From contig JAJZRZ010000124.1 of the NCBI GenBank assembly GCA_021850085.1, forward strand, positions 1 through 5,466: DNA of 5,466 nucleotides, in the 5' to 3' direction. The notes under the pieces are model-generated. The model saw nothing but the letters and a program-made list of their open reading frames with translations. It ran no database searches and was not told where the DNA came from. Made by a program: the position numbers and the translations under genes. Positions within the stretch are counted from its first letter, which is position 1, and each line of letters starts with the position of its first letter. Source of the stretch: Actinomycetes bacterium. GTDB lineage: Bacteria; Actinomycetota; Coriobacteriia; Anaerosomatales; Anaerosomataceae. Positions 1 through 5,466 of this stretch are shown here, one piece after another.

Positions 1-471
1 ATAACAAAGGCTGTCAACGTTCGCACGGCTGACGAGGGGCAGCTCGTCACCTACACGCTGACCTACTGGAACCTCGGAAATCTGCCCGCTTCGAACTACT
101 CGATCGTGGATGACTACGACGAGCGCTACATGACCGTGGTGAACGCGAGCGGCGGAACCGTTTCGGGCGGCAAGATCACCTGGACCTTCTCCGGTCCGCT
201 CACCAAGGAAGCCGGCAGGCAGACGCTGACGTACACAGTGCGCGTGGTGAACAGCATGCCGGGTAGCAGAACCAACATCGACAACGTGGCGGTCATCAGC
301 CACCCGCTCGATCAGAACCTCGCCAACAACAGCGACGCTGAGCGCGTGATCTTCACACCCGAAGACCCGTTCCTCCCGTTCACCGGTGGCGAGTACATGC
401 TCCTCATTCTCACGGCACTGATCACGAGCATGGCCGGTCTGGCGCTGCGCATGAAGCCGCAGGCTTCATAG
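1..471 (+). CDS. C-terminal part of a DUF11-repeat surface protein with LPFTG sortase signal (5' truncated by window)
   Basis: The reading frame is open from base 1 and ends at TAG 469-471, giving 156 visible residues; the start lies outside the window. Residues about 4-100 form a DUF11-type beta-sandwich repeat, with the typical pattern of a TYTLTYWNLGN strand, then an IVDDYDERY segment and a final TYTVRVVN strand. Such repeats build extracellular stalks in surface and adhesin-like proteins. The C-terminus is a textbook cell-wall sorting signal: LPFTG at residues 125-129 (bases 373-387), a hydrophobic helix at about 132-149, and a short basic tail (RMKPQAS). A sortase would cut between T128 and G129 and join the protein to the wall. 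A class E sortase gene lies about 1 kb downstream. A convergent gene for an exported zinc-peptidase-like protein follows. What the missing N-terminal part binds cannot be judged. Confidence 0.9.
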   Translation: MTKAVNVRTADEGQLVTYTLTYWNLGNLPASNYSIVDDYDERYMTVVNASGGTVSGGKITWTFSGPLTKEAGRQTLTYTVRVVNSMPGSRTNIDNVAVISHPLDQNLANNSDAERVIFTPEDPFLPFTGGEYMLLILTALITSMAGLALRMKPQAS

Positions 472-510
472 CGTTACGATCGGTCGGCCTGGCATACCTG
501 ATTCGCTGGG

Positions 511-645
511 TCAGGGGGTGCGTCGCAAGAGCGGCGCACCCTGCTCGTTGTCCAGTACGATCAGCCGGTGCTTCCATTCTGCGAGGTGCTGACGCTTGAG
601 GAATTTCCCGCTGTCTTTCTGGGGAATGTCTCCGAGGCTACCGCG
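511..645 (-). other. Possible frame-shifted C-terminal extension of the zinc-peptidase gene
   Basis: Just past the TAG of the peptidase gene, another minus-strand frame stays open for 44 codons from base 645 down to TGA at 511-513. In this stretch 33 of 44 codons end in G or C, as in the neighbouring genes. The first 29 codons after the TAG in the annotated frame give only 8 of 29. The translated stretch looks protein-like (charged, with HLAEWKHRLIVLD) but I do not recognise it. The two frames meet at a run of six G on the plus strand (645-650). One base fewer or two more there would fuse them. It may be an assembly error, a real frameshift, phase variation or chance. Its end would overlap the hairpin at 516-541. 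Confidence 0.35.
516..541. terminator. GC-rich hairpin between convergent genes, possible bidirectional terminator
   Basis: Bases 516-526 (GGGTGCGTCGC) pair with 531-541 (GCGGCGCACCC) around an AAGA loop, giving an 11-bp stem with one G-U pair. It lies 45 nt after the surface-protein stop, between two convergent genes. There is no clean T-run on either side, so classical intrinsic termination is uncertain. GC-rich actinobacteria often use such U-poor hairpins. A weaker 5-bp stem, CCTGA/TCAGG (497-501 with 511-515), sits just upstream. Confidence 0.5.
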
Positions 646-1204
646 GGGGGACGTTCTCGCCCCAATCGATGACGCCGTTGTCGCGCCAGTCGATGATGTG
701 CCAGATCTCGTGGCCGATGATCCTCTGCAAACTCGCAGTGTGCGTGGGGCTCACGACGATGCGTCCCGATTTGTAGTAGGCGATCGCTTGGTAGCCCTTG
801 GCATCCCCGTAGCTGGCTGTGGCACCCGCAAGGATCGGATGTTTGGCGATGTAGCCGTTGAGAATGGACTGCAGGTCGCCGCCGCCGCTGGGCATCGCCG
901 CTGTTGCCGAACCGCCGCTCGGCCTGCTCGTGCGCGCAATGGGGGCCACCGGTGCAGGCGGGGCGATATACGTCTCGGCGCGGGCGTGTGTCGTCGCGGG
1001 TATCGGCACATCGGCCAAGGTGGCGAACTTCTCGACATCCGCGTTCGGAGCAAGTCGGCTGCGAAACGTCGCCGTACTGGTCGATGCTTCGGCCACGACA
1101 CCAGGGACGATCACCGCGGCGAGAGACGCTGTGATCGCTACGGCAGCCGCCGCCGCTGTCAAGCGGATGAGTCGCACGTGATCGCGCGCGCCGGCCTTGT
1201 CCAT
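638..1204 (-). CDS. Exported zincin-like (HExxH) putative metallopeptidase, c-di-GMP riboswitch controlled
   Basis: 188 residues from the ATG at 1204. This start follows a GGAGG at 1215-1211 with 6-nt spacing. The adjacent ATG at 1207 is too close to the SD, and one at 1231 lies upstream of it. Residues about 11-38 form an alanine-rich hydrophobic signal peptide or membrane anchor after basic residues. About 40-110 is a Pro/Ala/Ser-rich, probably unstructured linker. From about 110 comes a compact domain ending in HEIWH (165-169), then IIDWRDNGVIDWGE. H165 and H169 fit zinc ligands and E166 the catalytic base; E183 or D172 could be the third ligand. I infer a secreted or surface-tethered metalloprotease. 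Its family is not recognised precisely. The protein stops five residues after E183, which is abrupt, and a frameshift may hide a C-terminal extension. The leader carries a GEMM aptamer, so c-di-GMP should control expression. Confidence 0.82.
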   Translation of the reverse strand: MDKAGARDHVRLIRLTAAAAAVAITASLAAVIVPGVVAEASTSTATFRSRLAPNADVEKFATLADVPIPATTHARAETYIAPPAPVAPIARTSRPSGGSATAAMPSGGGDLQSILNGYIAKHPILAGATASYGDAKGYQAIAYYKSGRIVVSPTHTASLQRIIGHEIWHIIDWRDNGVIDWGENVPPR

Positions 1205-1216
1205 CATCGCCCTCCG
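1205..1216 (-). promoter_or_regulatory. Shine-Dalgarno that decides the start of the zincin gene
   Basis: On the minus strand, GGAGG (1215-1211) is followed by GCG and two consecutive ATG codons. The second ATG (1204-1202) lies at the usual 6-nt spacing. The bases GGAGGGC (1215-1209) are complementary to GCCCUCU at 1282-1276 in the riboswitch leader (six Watson-Crick pairs and one G-U). Sequestration of the ribosome site is therefore possible. Confidence 0.6.
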
Positions 1217-1282
1217 AGCCCTTGCGCGCATCGGCCCGGCTCATCCCGTCGAGGTGGCGGTTGGCCAGGCCGTGAAGAGGGC

Positions 1283-1302
1283 CCGGACCTTCGGCAGTCC
1301 GG
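1283..1302 (-). promoter_or_regulatory. Competing hairpin of the riboswitch expression platform
   Basis: On the minus strand CCGGAC (1302-1297) is the exact reverse complement of GTCCGG (1288-1283), with an 8-nt loop TGCCGAAG. The left arm and the loop are the conserved 3' strand of the aptamer. This hairpin and the ligand-bound fold therefore exclude each other. No U-run follows, so control of translation or rho-dependent termination is more likely than intrinsic termination. Whether c-di-GMP turns the gene on or off cannot be read from the sequence. Confidence 0.55.
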
Positions 1303-1382
1303 CTGTCGTGGGAAGCCCAAGAGGGCTTTCCGGTAGACCCGTGACGTTGCGAAGCTGTCTTTCGAACAGCTGTGCCTTTTCG
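1288..1382 (-). promoter_or_regulatory. Class I cyclic-di-GMP riboswitch (GEMM-I) aptamer
   Basis: Read on the minus strand, the leader contains the GEMM-I landmarks in order. GGCA (1376-1373) can pair with TGCC (1296-1293) as the conserved closing helix. Next is a stem capped by a GAAA tetraloop (AGCTGTTC-GAAA-GACAGCT). Then comes CGCAACGTCACGGGTCTA, matching the consensus CGCAAAGCC-ACGGGCCUA. A variable arm follows, GGAAAGCCC-TCTT-GGGCTTCC with one bulged A. The 3' segment CAGCCGGACTGCCG matches UAGCCAGGUUGCCG. Known members bind c-di-GMP and often control motility, adhesion and extracellular-protein genes. The aptamer ends about 80 nt before the zincin start and points towards it. The outer part of the first helix is weak. 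Boundaries are approximate. Confidence 0.85.
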
Positions 1383-1482
1383 GGAGCGTTCCGATGTTCG
1401 CGTGTCAATCTCGTACACTGGTCTTATCGGCCAGAACCGGTCGCGGCTTTACGGCCTCTTGTGTGGTTCGTCACAGGTTTCA

Positions 1483-1498
1483 TGTGAGGTGCGTCACA
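1483..1498. promoter_or_regulatory. CRP/FNR-family operator-like palindrome TGTGA-N6-TCACA
   Basis: TGTGA (1483-1487), six bases, then TCACA (1494-1498) is a perfect match to the CRP/GlxR-type consensus. It is centred about 43 nt before the sortase ATG. A second TCACA (1471-1475) lies just upstream next to TGTGG (1462-1466), a weaker partner. I found no convincing -35/-10 pair for the sortase promoter in 1383-1533. Apart from the riboswitch and this site, the 329-nt gap between the divergent genes holds nothing else I can name. Confidence 0.5.
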
Positions 1499-1533
1499 GT
1501 TTCGGGCACTGCGAAGGAGGGGGGTGGTCGGCC

Positions 1534-2190
1534 ATGGTGGGCTGGAGGCGGATACTCAGCAACATCCTGCTCGGCATGGCGCTCGGGCTGCTGTGCTACT
1601 ACGCCCTCACCACCGCCCTGGCATGGATCAGTCAGAACGAACTCCGCCGGCAAACGCCTGACGTTCCGGCGTTCCAGACGCGTGACCCTGCGGAATCCAT
1701 GGAGGGGTCCGCCGACGCGATGGCGATGGACTTCGAGGGCTGGGAGGAACGCGACCTGGCGTTCTGGAATGGGATCGGCGAGGGAGGCGCGTTCGGCCGG
1801 CTGGTGATTCCGGCGATCGGTGTGGACACGCTGGTCCTCGCGAGCAGCACGCCGGCCGACTTGCGCAAAGGGCCTGGATGGATCGAGTGGACCGAGCTGC
1901 CCGGCCCCTCGGGTACGTGCGGGATCGCCGGTCACCGAACCACATACGGCGCACCGTTCCGTAGACTGGGCGAGCTCGGTCCCGGGGATACCATCGACCT
2001 GTTCTCGCCGTATCGGCGGTATCGTTACAAGGTGGTGCGCGCACTCGTGGTGACACCCGACAGGATCGAGGTGGTTGCCAATGTCGAACACCCCATGCTC
2101 GTGCTCACGGCGTGCCATCCGCCGTACAGCGCGCGGTACCGGCTCGCAGTGCAGGCGGAGCTCATCGAGGTACGGCGCACCCGGGACTAA
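1534..2190 (+). CDS. Class E sortase (transpeptidase)
   Basis: 218 residues. The ATG at 1534 follows a purine-rich SD (GAAGGAGG, 1512-1519, rather long spacing) and places a membrane anchor at the very N-terminus: two arginines at 5-6, then a hydrophobic helix at about 11-32. An acidic linker leads to the sortase beta-barrel from about residue 85. The catalytic triad is visible: H134 in IAGHRTTYGAPF, C194 in LTACHPPYSARYRL, and R203 nine residues after the cysteine. The GHRTTYGAPF and ACHPxYSA signatures are those I associate with actinobacterial class E sortases. The enzyme cleaves sorting signals on the outer membrane face and joins proteins to peptidoglycan. The likely local substrate is the LPFTG protein at the left edge, although studied class E enzymes prefer LAxTG. 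It is the first gene of a probable operon: the next gene starts 17 nt after the stop. Confidence 0.93.
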   Translation: MVGWRRILSNILLGMALGLLCYYALTTALAWISQNELRRQTPDVPAFQTRDPAESMEGSADAMAMDFEGWEERDLAFWNGIGEGGAFGRLVIPAIGVDTLVLASSTPADLRKGPGWIEWTELPGPSGTCGIAGHRTTYGAPFRRLGELGPGDTIDLFSPYRRYRYKVVRALVVTPDRIEVVANVEHPMLVLTACHPPYSARYRLAVQAELIEVRRTRD

Positions 2191-2207
2191 CCAGAAAGAG
2201 GAGTGTC

Positions 2208-3149
2208 ATGAGAGCGGTCGTCACCGGAGGAGCTGGGTTCATCGGCAGTAGCCTTGTGCACGCCATGCTGGGCGCGCGCACACAGGTCACGGTGATAGAC
2301 GATCTATCCACGGGGTCCATGGACAACGTGAACCCTACCGCGCCGTTCCGGCGCCTTGACGTGACGGCCCCCGGCCTGGCCGATGCTGTCGGTGCAGCGA
2401 GGCCGGACGTGGTCATCCATCTCGCTGCGCAGGTGAGCGTCCCGGTCTCGATCTCCGATCCGGCGTTCGACTGGCACGTGAACGTGGAAGGAACGCGTGC
2501 GGTGGCCGAGGCGGCCGTGGCCGCCGGGGCCGGGCGCGTTGTGTTCGCGTCATCGGCCGCCGTGTACGGGGAGCCTGTTGAGCTTCCTTTGACCGAGGAG
2601 TCCCCCAAATCACCCGCGGTGCCTTACGGGCTGTCGAAGCTTGCGGCTGAGGTTGTGCTGGCGGAAGTGCTGCGCCCGGCAGGCGTGGACTTCGCGTGTC
2701 TGCGCTTCGCGAACGTCTTCGGGCCGCGCCAGAAGGCGGAAGGAGAGGGCGGCGTGGTGGCGCAGTTCGCCACGCGCATGGCGCGCGGGGAGCGCCCGGT
2801 CATATACGGGTCGGGGCAGCAGACCCGGGACTTCATCTATGTGGCGGACGTGGCAGGTGCATGCGTGGCCGCGGCCGAGTTCGAGGGCGCGCTCGCGCTG
2901 TCTGGCCCCGATGGTCCCGCCTACAACATATCCACCGGTCGCAAGACGACCGTGAACATGCTCGCCGAGGGGCTTCGAGTTGCGATGCGCCATCCGGGCG
3001 ACTTCGACCGCGCGCCAGCGCGCGAGGGTGACGTGGAAGAGAGCGTGCTTGCGCCGGACAAAGCTGCCGAGGTGTTCGGCTGGCGTGCTTCGGTGGAGCT
3101 CGAGACCGGCCTGCGCGCGAGTGCCGCGTGGTTCCTGCAGCAGCGATGA
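2208..3149 (+). CDS. NAD-dependent nucleotide-sugar epimerase/dehydratase (extended SDR, GalE-like)
   Basis: 313 residues. The ATG at 2208 follows AAAGAGGAG (2195-2203) at 4-nt spacing and starts the Rossmann fold directly; in-frame sequence further upstream overlaps the sortase. The NAD-binding TGGAGFIGS is at residues 6-14, and the acidic IDDLSTG at 30-36 fits NAD(H) specificity. The active-site residues are S116 or neighbours in SSAAVYGE (115-122) and the Y140-x3-K144 pair in PYGLSK. Substrate-domain motifs NVFGPRQ (169-175), GSGQQTRDFIYV (201-212) and the later REGDVEES (272-279) are typical of UDP-glucose/UDP-GlcNAc 4-epimerases. The length is normal. It would convert a UDP-hexose in the cytoplasm, perhaps for surface polysaccharide or glycoprotein. 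The exact substrate, and epimerase versus 4,6-dehydratase, cannot be settled by eye. It lies 17 nt after the sortase and overlaps the next gene. Confidence 0.9.
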   Translation: MRAVVTGGAGFIGSSLVHAMLGARTQVTVIDDLSTGSMDNVNPTAPFRRLDVTAPGLADAVGAARPDVVIHLAAQVSVPVSISDPAFDWHVNVEGTRAVAEAAVAAGAGRVVFASSAAVYGEPVELPLTEESPKSPAVPYGLSKLAAEVVLAEVLRPAGVDFACLRFANVFGPRQKAEGEGGVVAQFATRMARGERPVIYGSGQQTRDFIYVADVAGACVAAAEFEGALALSGPDGPAYNISTGRKTTVNMLAEGLRVAMRHPGDFDRAPAREGDVEESVLAPDKAAEVFGWRASVELETGLRASAAWFLQQR

Positions 3150-3688
3150 GCGAGATCTGCGAGCCTGCCGCGGAGGCCGCCAGGATCGACGGCCTATACC
3201 GTCGTAAAGCGCTCGCTGAGATCGCCGAGGCCGAGGCGGAGGTACCGGCTGCCGATGGCGTGCGCGGGCAGGGAGACGTGCTTGCTGACGTGCTCCTCAT
3301 CAAGGGCGCACCCGGGCCTGATGATGTCCGGACCGGTCGGGCGCTGTCGGGGGAGGACGGACGAGCGATCGGCAAGGCGCTCGACGCGCTCGGTCTACCG
3401 AGCCAGCGCTATGCCTTCTGCTCGAAGAGCATGGGGCCGAAGGTGCGGGCAGCCCGGCGAGTGCGGCTGCTCATCGAGGCCGTCGATCCCCGAATCGTGG
3501 TGCTGCTCGATACGGTCGCGGCGTCGGACTTCGCCGCTGCCTTCGGCGTATCGCGGCCACCTGCGGGCATACGAGTGCGCATTGGGGGCCGGGTAGTGCT
3601 GGCACTCGATGATTTCGCCGCCTCGCTCGGCGACGACGATGCGAAGCGAAGGGCTTGGCAGCAGCTGCAGGCGCTTCGCGGTGGATAA
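3146..3688 (+). CDS. Degenerate family-4-like uracil-DNA glycosylase fold protein, probably not an active glycosylase
   Basis: 180 residues. The ATG at 3146 overlaps the epimerase stop as ATGA and has no SD of its own, which suggests translational coupling. The layout resembles the UDG family 4/5 core. ADVLLIKGAPGPDD (47-60) stands where active members have LxxVGEAPGxxED. It is followed by TGRALSGEDGRAIGKALDALGL (63-84), then LLIEAVDPRIVVLLDTVAA (108-126) like the family's conserved strand, and a C-terminal KRRAWQQLQAL (167-177). Key residues are missing. The Glu of GEAPG is replaced, the HPS motif near the end is VLALDD (151-156), and the four Fe-S cysteines are absent (only C5 and C92 remain). 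Family assignment is from pattern recognition and is moderate. If correct, the protein may bind DNA or nucleotides without cutting the glycosidic bond. Its link to a sugar epimerase is unexplained. Confidence 0.72.
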   Translation: MSEICEPAAEAARIDGLYRRKALAEIAEAEAEVPAADGVRGQGDVLADVLLIKGAPGPDDVRTGRALSGEDGRAIGKALDALGLPSQRYAFCSKSMGPKVRAARRVRLLIEAVDPRIVVLLDTVAASDFAAAFGVSRPPAGIRVRIGGRVVLALDDFAASLGDDDAKRRAWQQLQALRGG

Positions 3689-3701
3689 CGTACGCACGCA
3701 A

Positions 3702-3737
3702 GACGGGCGCCCCATGCGGAACGCCCGTCGTCTTTTT
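3702..3737 (+). terminator. Rho-independent terminator of the sortase-epimerase-UDG-like operon
   Basis: GACGGGCG (3702-3709) pairs perfectly with CGCCCGTC (3722-3729) around a 12-nt loop. A T-run follows (3733-3737, five T). It starts 14 nt after the stop of the UDG-like gene. It also lies between convergent genes and could help to end the ferredoxin transcript, although the minus-strand side lacks a long T-run. Confidence 0.88.
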
Positions 3738-3759
3738 GGTGCCGGGGCCTTGAAACGAG

Positions 3760-3948
3760 CTAGTCTTCCTCAATCTCTGTGATCGCACCCATGGGGCACT
3801 CCTCCATGCACGTGCCGCAGCCGGAGCAGTCATCCTCGTTCACCGGCTGAGCGACGTCATCCACGAGCTCAAGCACGCCCTCCGGGCACGCATCCACGCA
3901 GATACCGCAGCCAGAGCACTCGTCCTCGTCGATGATGGGTCGGGGCAT
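3760..3948 (-). CDS. Small 2[4Fe-4S] ferredoxin
   Basis: 62 residues, the normal size of a clostridial-type bacterial ferredoxin. The ATG at 3948 has an ideal SD, AAGGAG (3960-3955), at 6-nt spacing. Longer in-frame starts up to 4017 would cover that SD and the promoter. Two complete cluster-binding motifs are seen: C11-x2-C14-x2-C17-x3-C21-P and C41-x2-C44-x2-C47-x3-C51-P. Each gives three ligands to one 4Fe-4S cluster and the fourth to the other. The protein is strongly acidic, ending EIEED, as expected for a soluble low-potential electron carrier that docks to basic partner enzymes in the cytoplasm. It appears monocistronic, convergent with the UDG-like gene and divergent from dnaK. The redox partner cannot be inferred from these neighbours. 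Confidence 0.95.
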   Translation of the reverse strand: MPRPIIDEDECSGCGICVDACPEGVLELVDDVAQPVNEDDCSGCGTCMEECPMGAITEIEED

Positions 3949-3998
3949 GGAGATCTCCTTCGTTGTCGCTGAATGCAGCAGAGCGTCTGCCGCGGCGG

Positions 3999-4027
3999 AT
4001 GATACCGAAGCGCGCACAGCCGCGCAA
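3999..4027 (-). promoter_or_regulatory. Probable sigma-70-type promoter of the ferredoxin gene
   Basis: On the minus strand TATCAT (4004-3999) matches the -10 consensus at 5 of 6 positions. TTGCGC (4027-4022) lies 17 bp upstream as a weaker -35. Transcription would start near 3992 and give a leader of about 44 nt before the ATG. Confidence 0.5.
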
Positions 4028-4094
4028 CGTACCCAAGACCCGGTCGTTTGCGCTCTTGTGGGCAGGGGTATATCAACGCGTCACATGCATAAAA

Positions 4095-4115
4095 CTTGAC
4101 AACAACGCGCTCAGA
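4095..4115. promoter_or_regulatory. Degenerate HAIR-like inverted repeat (possible HspR operator)
   Basis: CTTGACA-N7-GCTCAGA has the spacing of the HAIR element CTTGAGT-N7-ACTCAAG and matches 9 of 14 consensus positions (CTTGA on the left, CTCA on the right). It overlaps the -35 of the dnaK promoter, where a heat-shock repressor would block polymerase. No CIRCE element is seen in 3949-4224. HspR itself is not in the window, so this is only suggestive. Confidence 0.35.
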
Positions 4116-4124
4116 TTTTACTGT
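4096..4124 (+). promoter_or_regulatory. Probable housekeeping promoter of dnaK
   Basis: TTGACA (4096-4101) is a perfect -35. After exactly 17 bp comes TACTGT (4119-4124), which keeps the essential TAnnnT of the -10. The start would lie near 4131, leaving a leader of about 94 nt. GTGTG-GTT-CACAC (4123-4135), a short perfect inverted repeat, covers the end of the -10 and the expected start. Confidence 0.65.
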
Positions 4125-4142
4125 GTGGTTCACACTGAAGGA

Positions 4143-4204
4143 GCGAGGGGTATCAACCGCTCGCAGCCCAGAAAGAGACAGCCGCTCCGGGTGGACCGGA
4201 GTGG
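4143..4204 (+). promoter_or_regulatory. Two hairpins in the dnaK mRNA leader
   Basis: The first hairpin pairs GCGAG (4143-4147) with CTCGC (4160-4164), then, past a G-G mismatch, GGT with ACC around an ATCA loop. The second pairs CCGCTCCGG (4182-4190) with CCGGAGTGG (4196-4204) around GTGGA: nine pairs including one G-U. It ends 4 nt before the SD AAGGAG (4209-4214). They may affect mRNA stability or translation. A temperature-sensing role is only a guess, because the SD itself is not in the stem. Confidence 0.4.
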
Positions 4205-4224
4205 ATGGAAGGAGCAGTACGACA

Positions 4225-5466
<1,242 letters not shown>

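Noticed and set aside
474..568. Imperfect direct repeat TACGATCGGTCGG / TACGATCAGCCGG (474-486 and 556-568)
   Set aside because: Only two short copies with mismatches, no sign of an attachment site or mobile element.
1205..1231. Alternative upstream ATG at 1231 for the zincin gene
   Set aside because: It has no SD, and using it would put the strong GGAGG inside the coding region; the ATG at 1204 has ideal spacing to that GGAGG.
596..1336. Long open frame on the plus strand (246 codons) opposite the zincin gene
   Set aside because: Antisense shadow: low-complexity Arg/Gly/Ala translation, no SD, while the opposite strand carries signal peptide, HExxH motif and SD.
1403..1408. Minus-strand TTGACA as the -35 of the riboswitch transcript
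   Set aside because: At 16-19 bp spacing there is no acceptable -10 (TCCCGA and similar), and the predicted start would fall inside the aptamer.
561..1418. Long open frame on the minus strand (285 codons) covering the zincin gene and riboswitch
   Set aside because: Arg/Ser-rich translation with no recognisable domain, out of frame with the zincin gene and reading through the structured riboswitch leader; a shadow of high GC.
1372..1533. In-frame upstream extension of the sortase gene
   Set aside because: It would run through the CRP-like palindrome and the SD, and would place about 54 residues before a typical N-terminal membrane anchor.

Overview
The window is GC-rich with a strong G/C third-position bias. 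It looks like a monoderm actinobacterial-type chromosome, probably of the Coriobacteriia or a deep relative. The main clues are the DnaK sequence (actinobacterial-like, but keeping an insert in its ATPase domain), an actinobacterial-type class E sortase, an LPxTG surface protein and a small 2[4Fe-4S] ferredoxin that suggests anaerobic metabolism. This placement comes from remembered family features, not a search.

Left part (1-2190), cell surface. The C-terminus of a DUF11-repeat surface protein ending in an LPFTG sorting signal runs rightward and stops at 471. Convergent to it is a small exported protein with an HEIWH zinc-peptidase motif (638-1204, minus). Its leader carries a well-matched class I cyclic-di-GMP (GEMM) riboswitch aptamer (about 1288-1382, minus), followed by a hairpin that would compete with the aptamer and a segment that can pair with the Shine-Dalgarno. 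Divergent from it is a class E sortase (1534-2190), preceded by a perfect TGTGA-N6-TCACA palindrome of the CRP type. The layout recalls the Clostridioides difficile arrangement in which a c-di-GMP-I riboswitch controls a secreted zinc protease (PPEP-1/Zmp1) that releases sortase-anchored adhesins. It is the most interesting feature of the window.

Middle part (2191-3737). The sortase is followed after 17 nt by an extended-SDR nucleotide-sugar epimerase/dehydratase. This overlaps by ATGA a small, degenerate family-4-like uracil-DNA-glycosylase-fold protein that has lost the usual catalytic and Fe-S residues. A rho-independent terminator closes this probable three-gene operon.

Right part (3738-5466). 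A 62-residue 2[4Fe-4S] ferredoxin is on the minus strand with its own SD and promoter. Divergent from it, dnaK runs off the right edge (414 codons present). Its promoter overlaps a degenerate HAIR-like (HspR) inverted repeat and its leader can fold into two hairpins, one just upstream of the SD. No tRNA, rRNA, CRISPR array or insertion sequence was seen.
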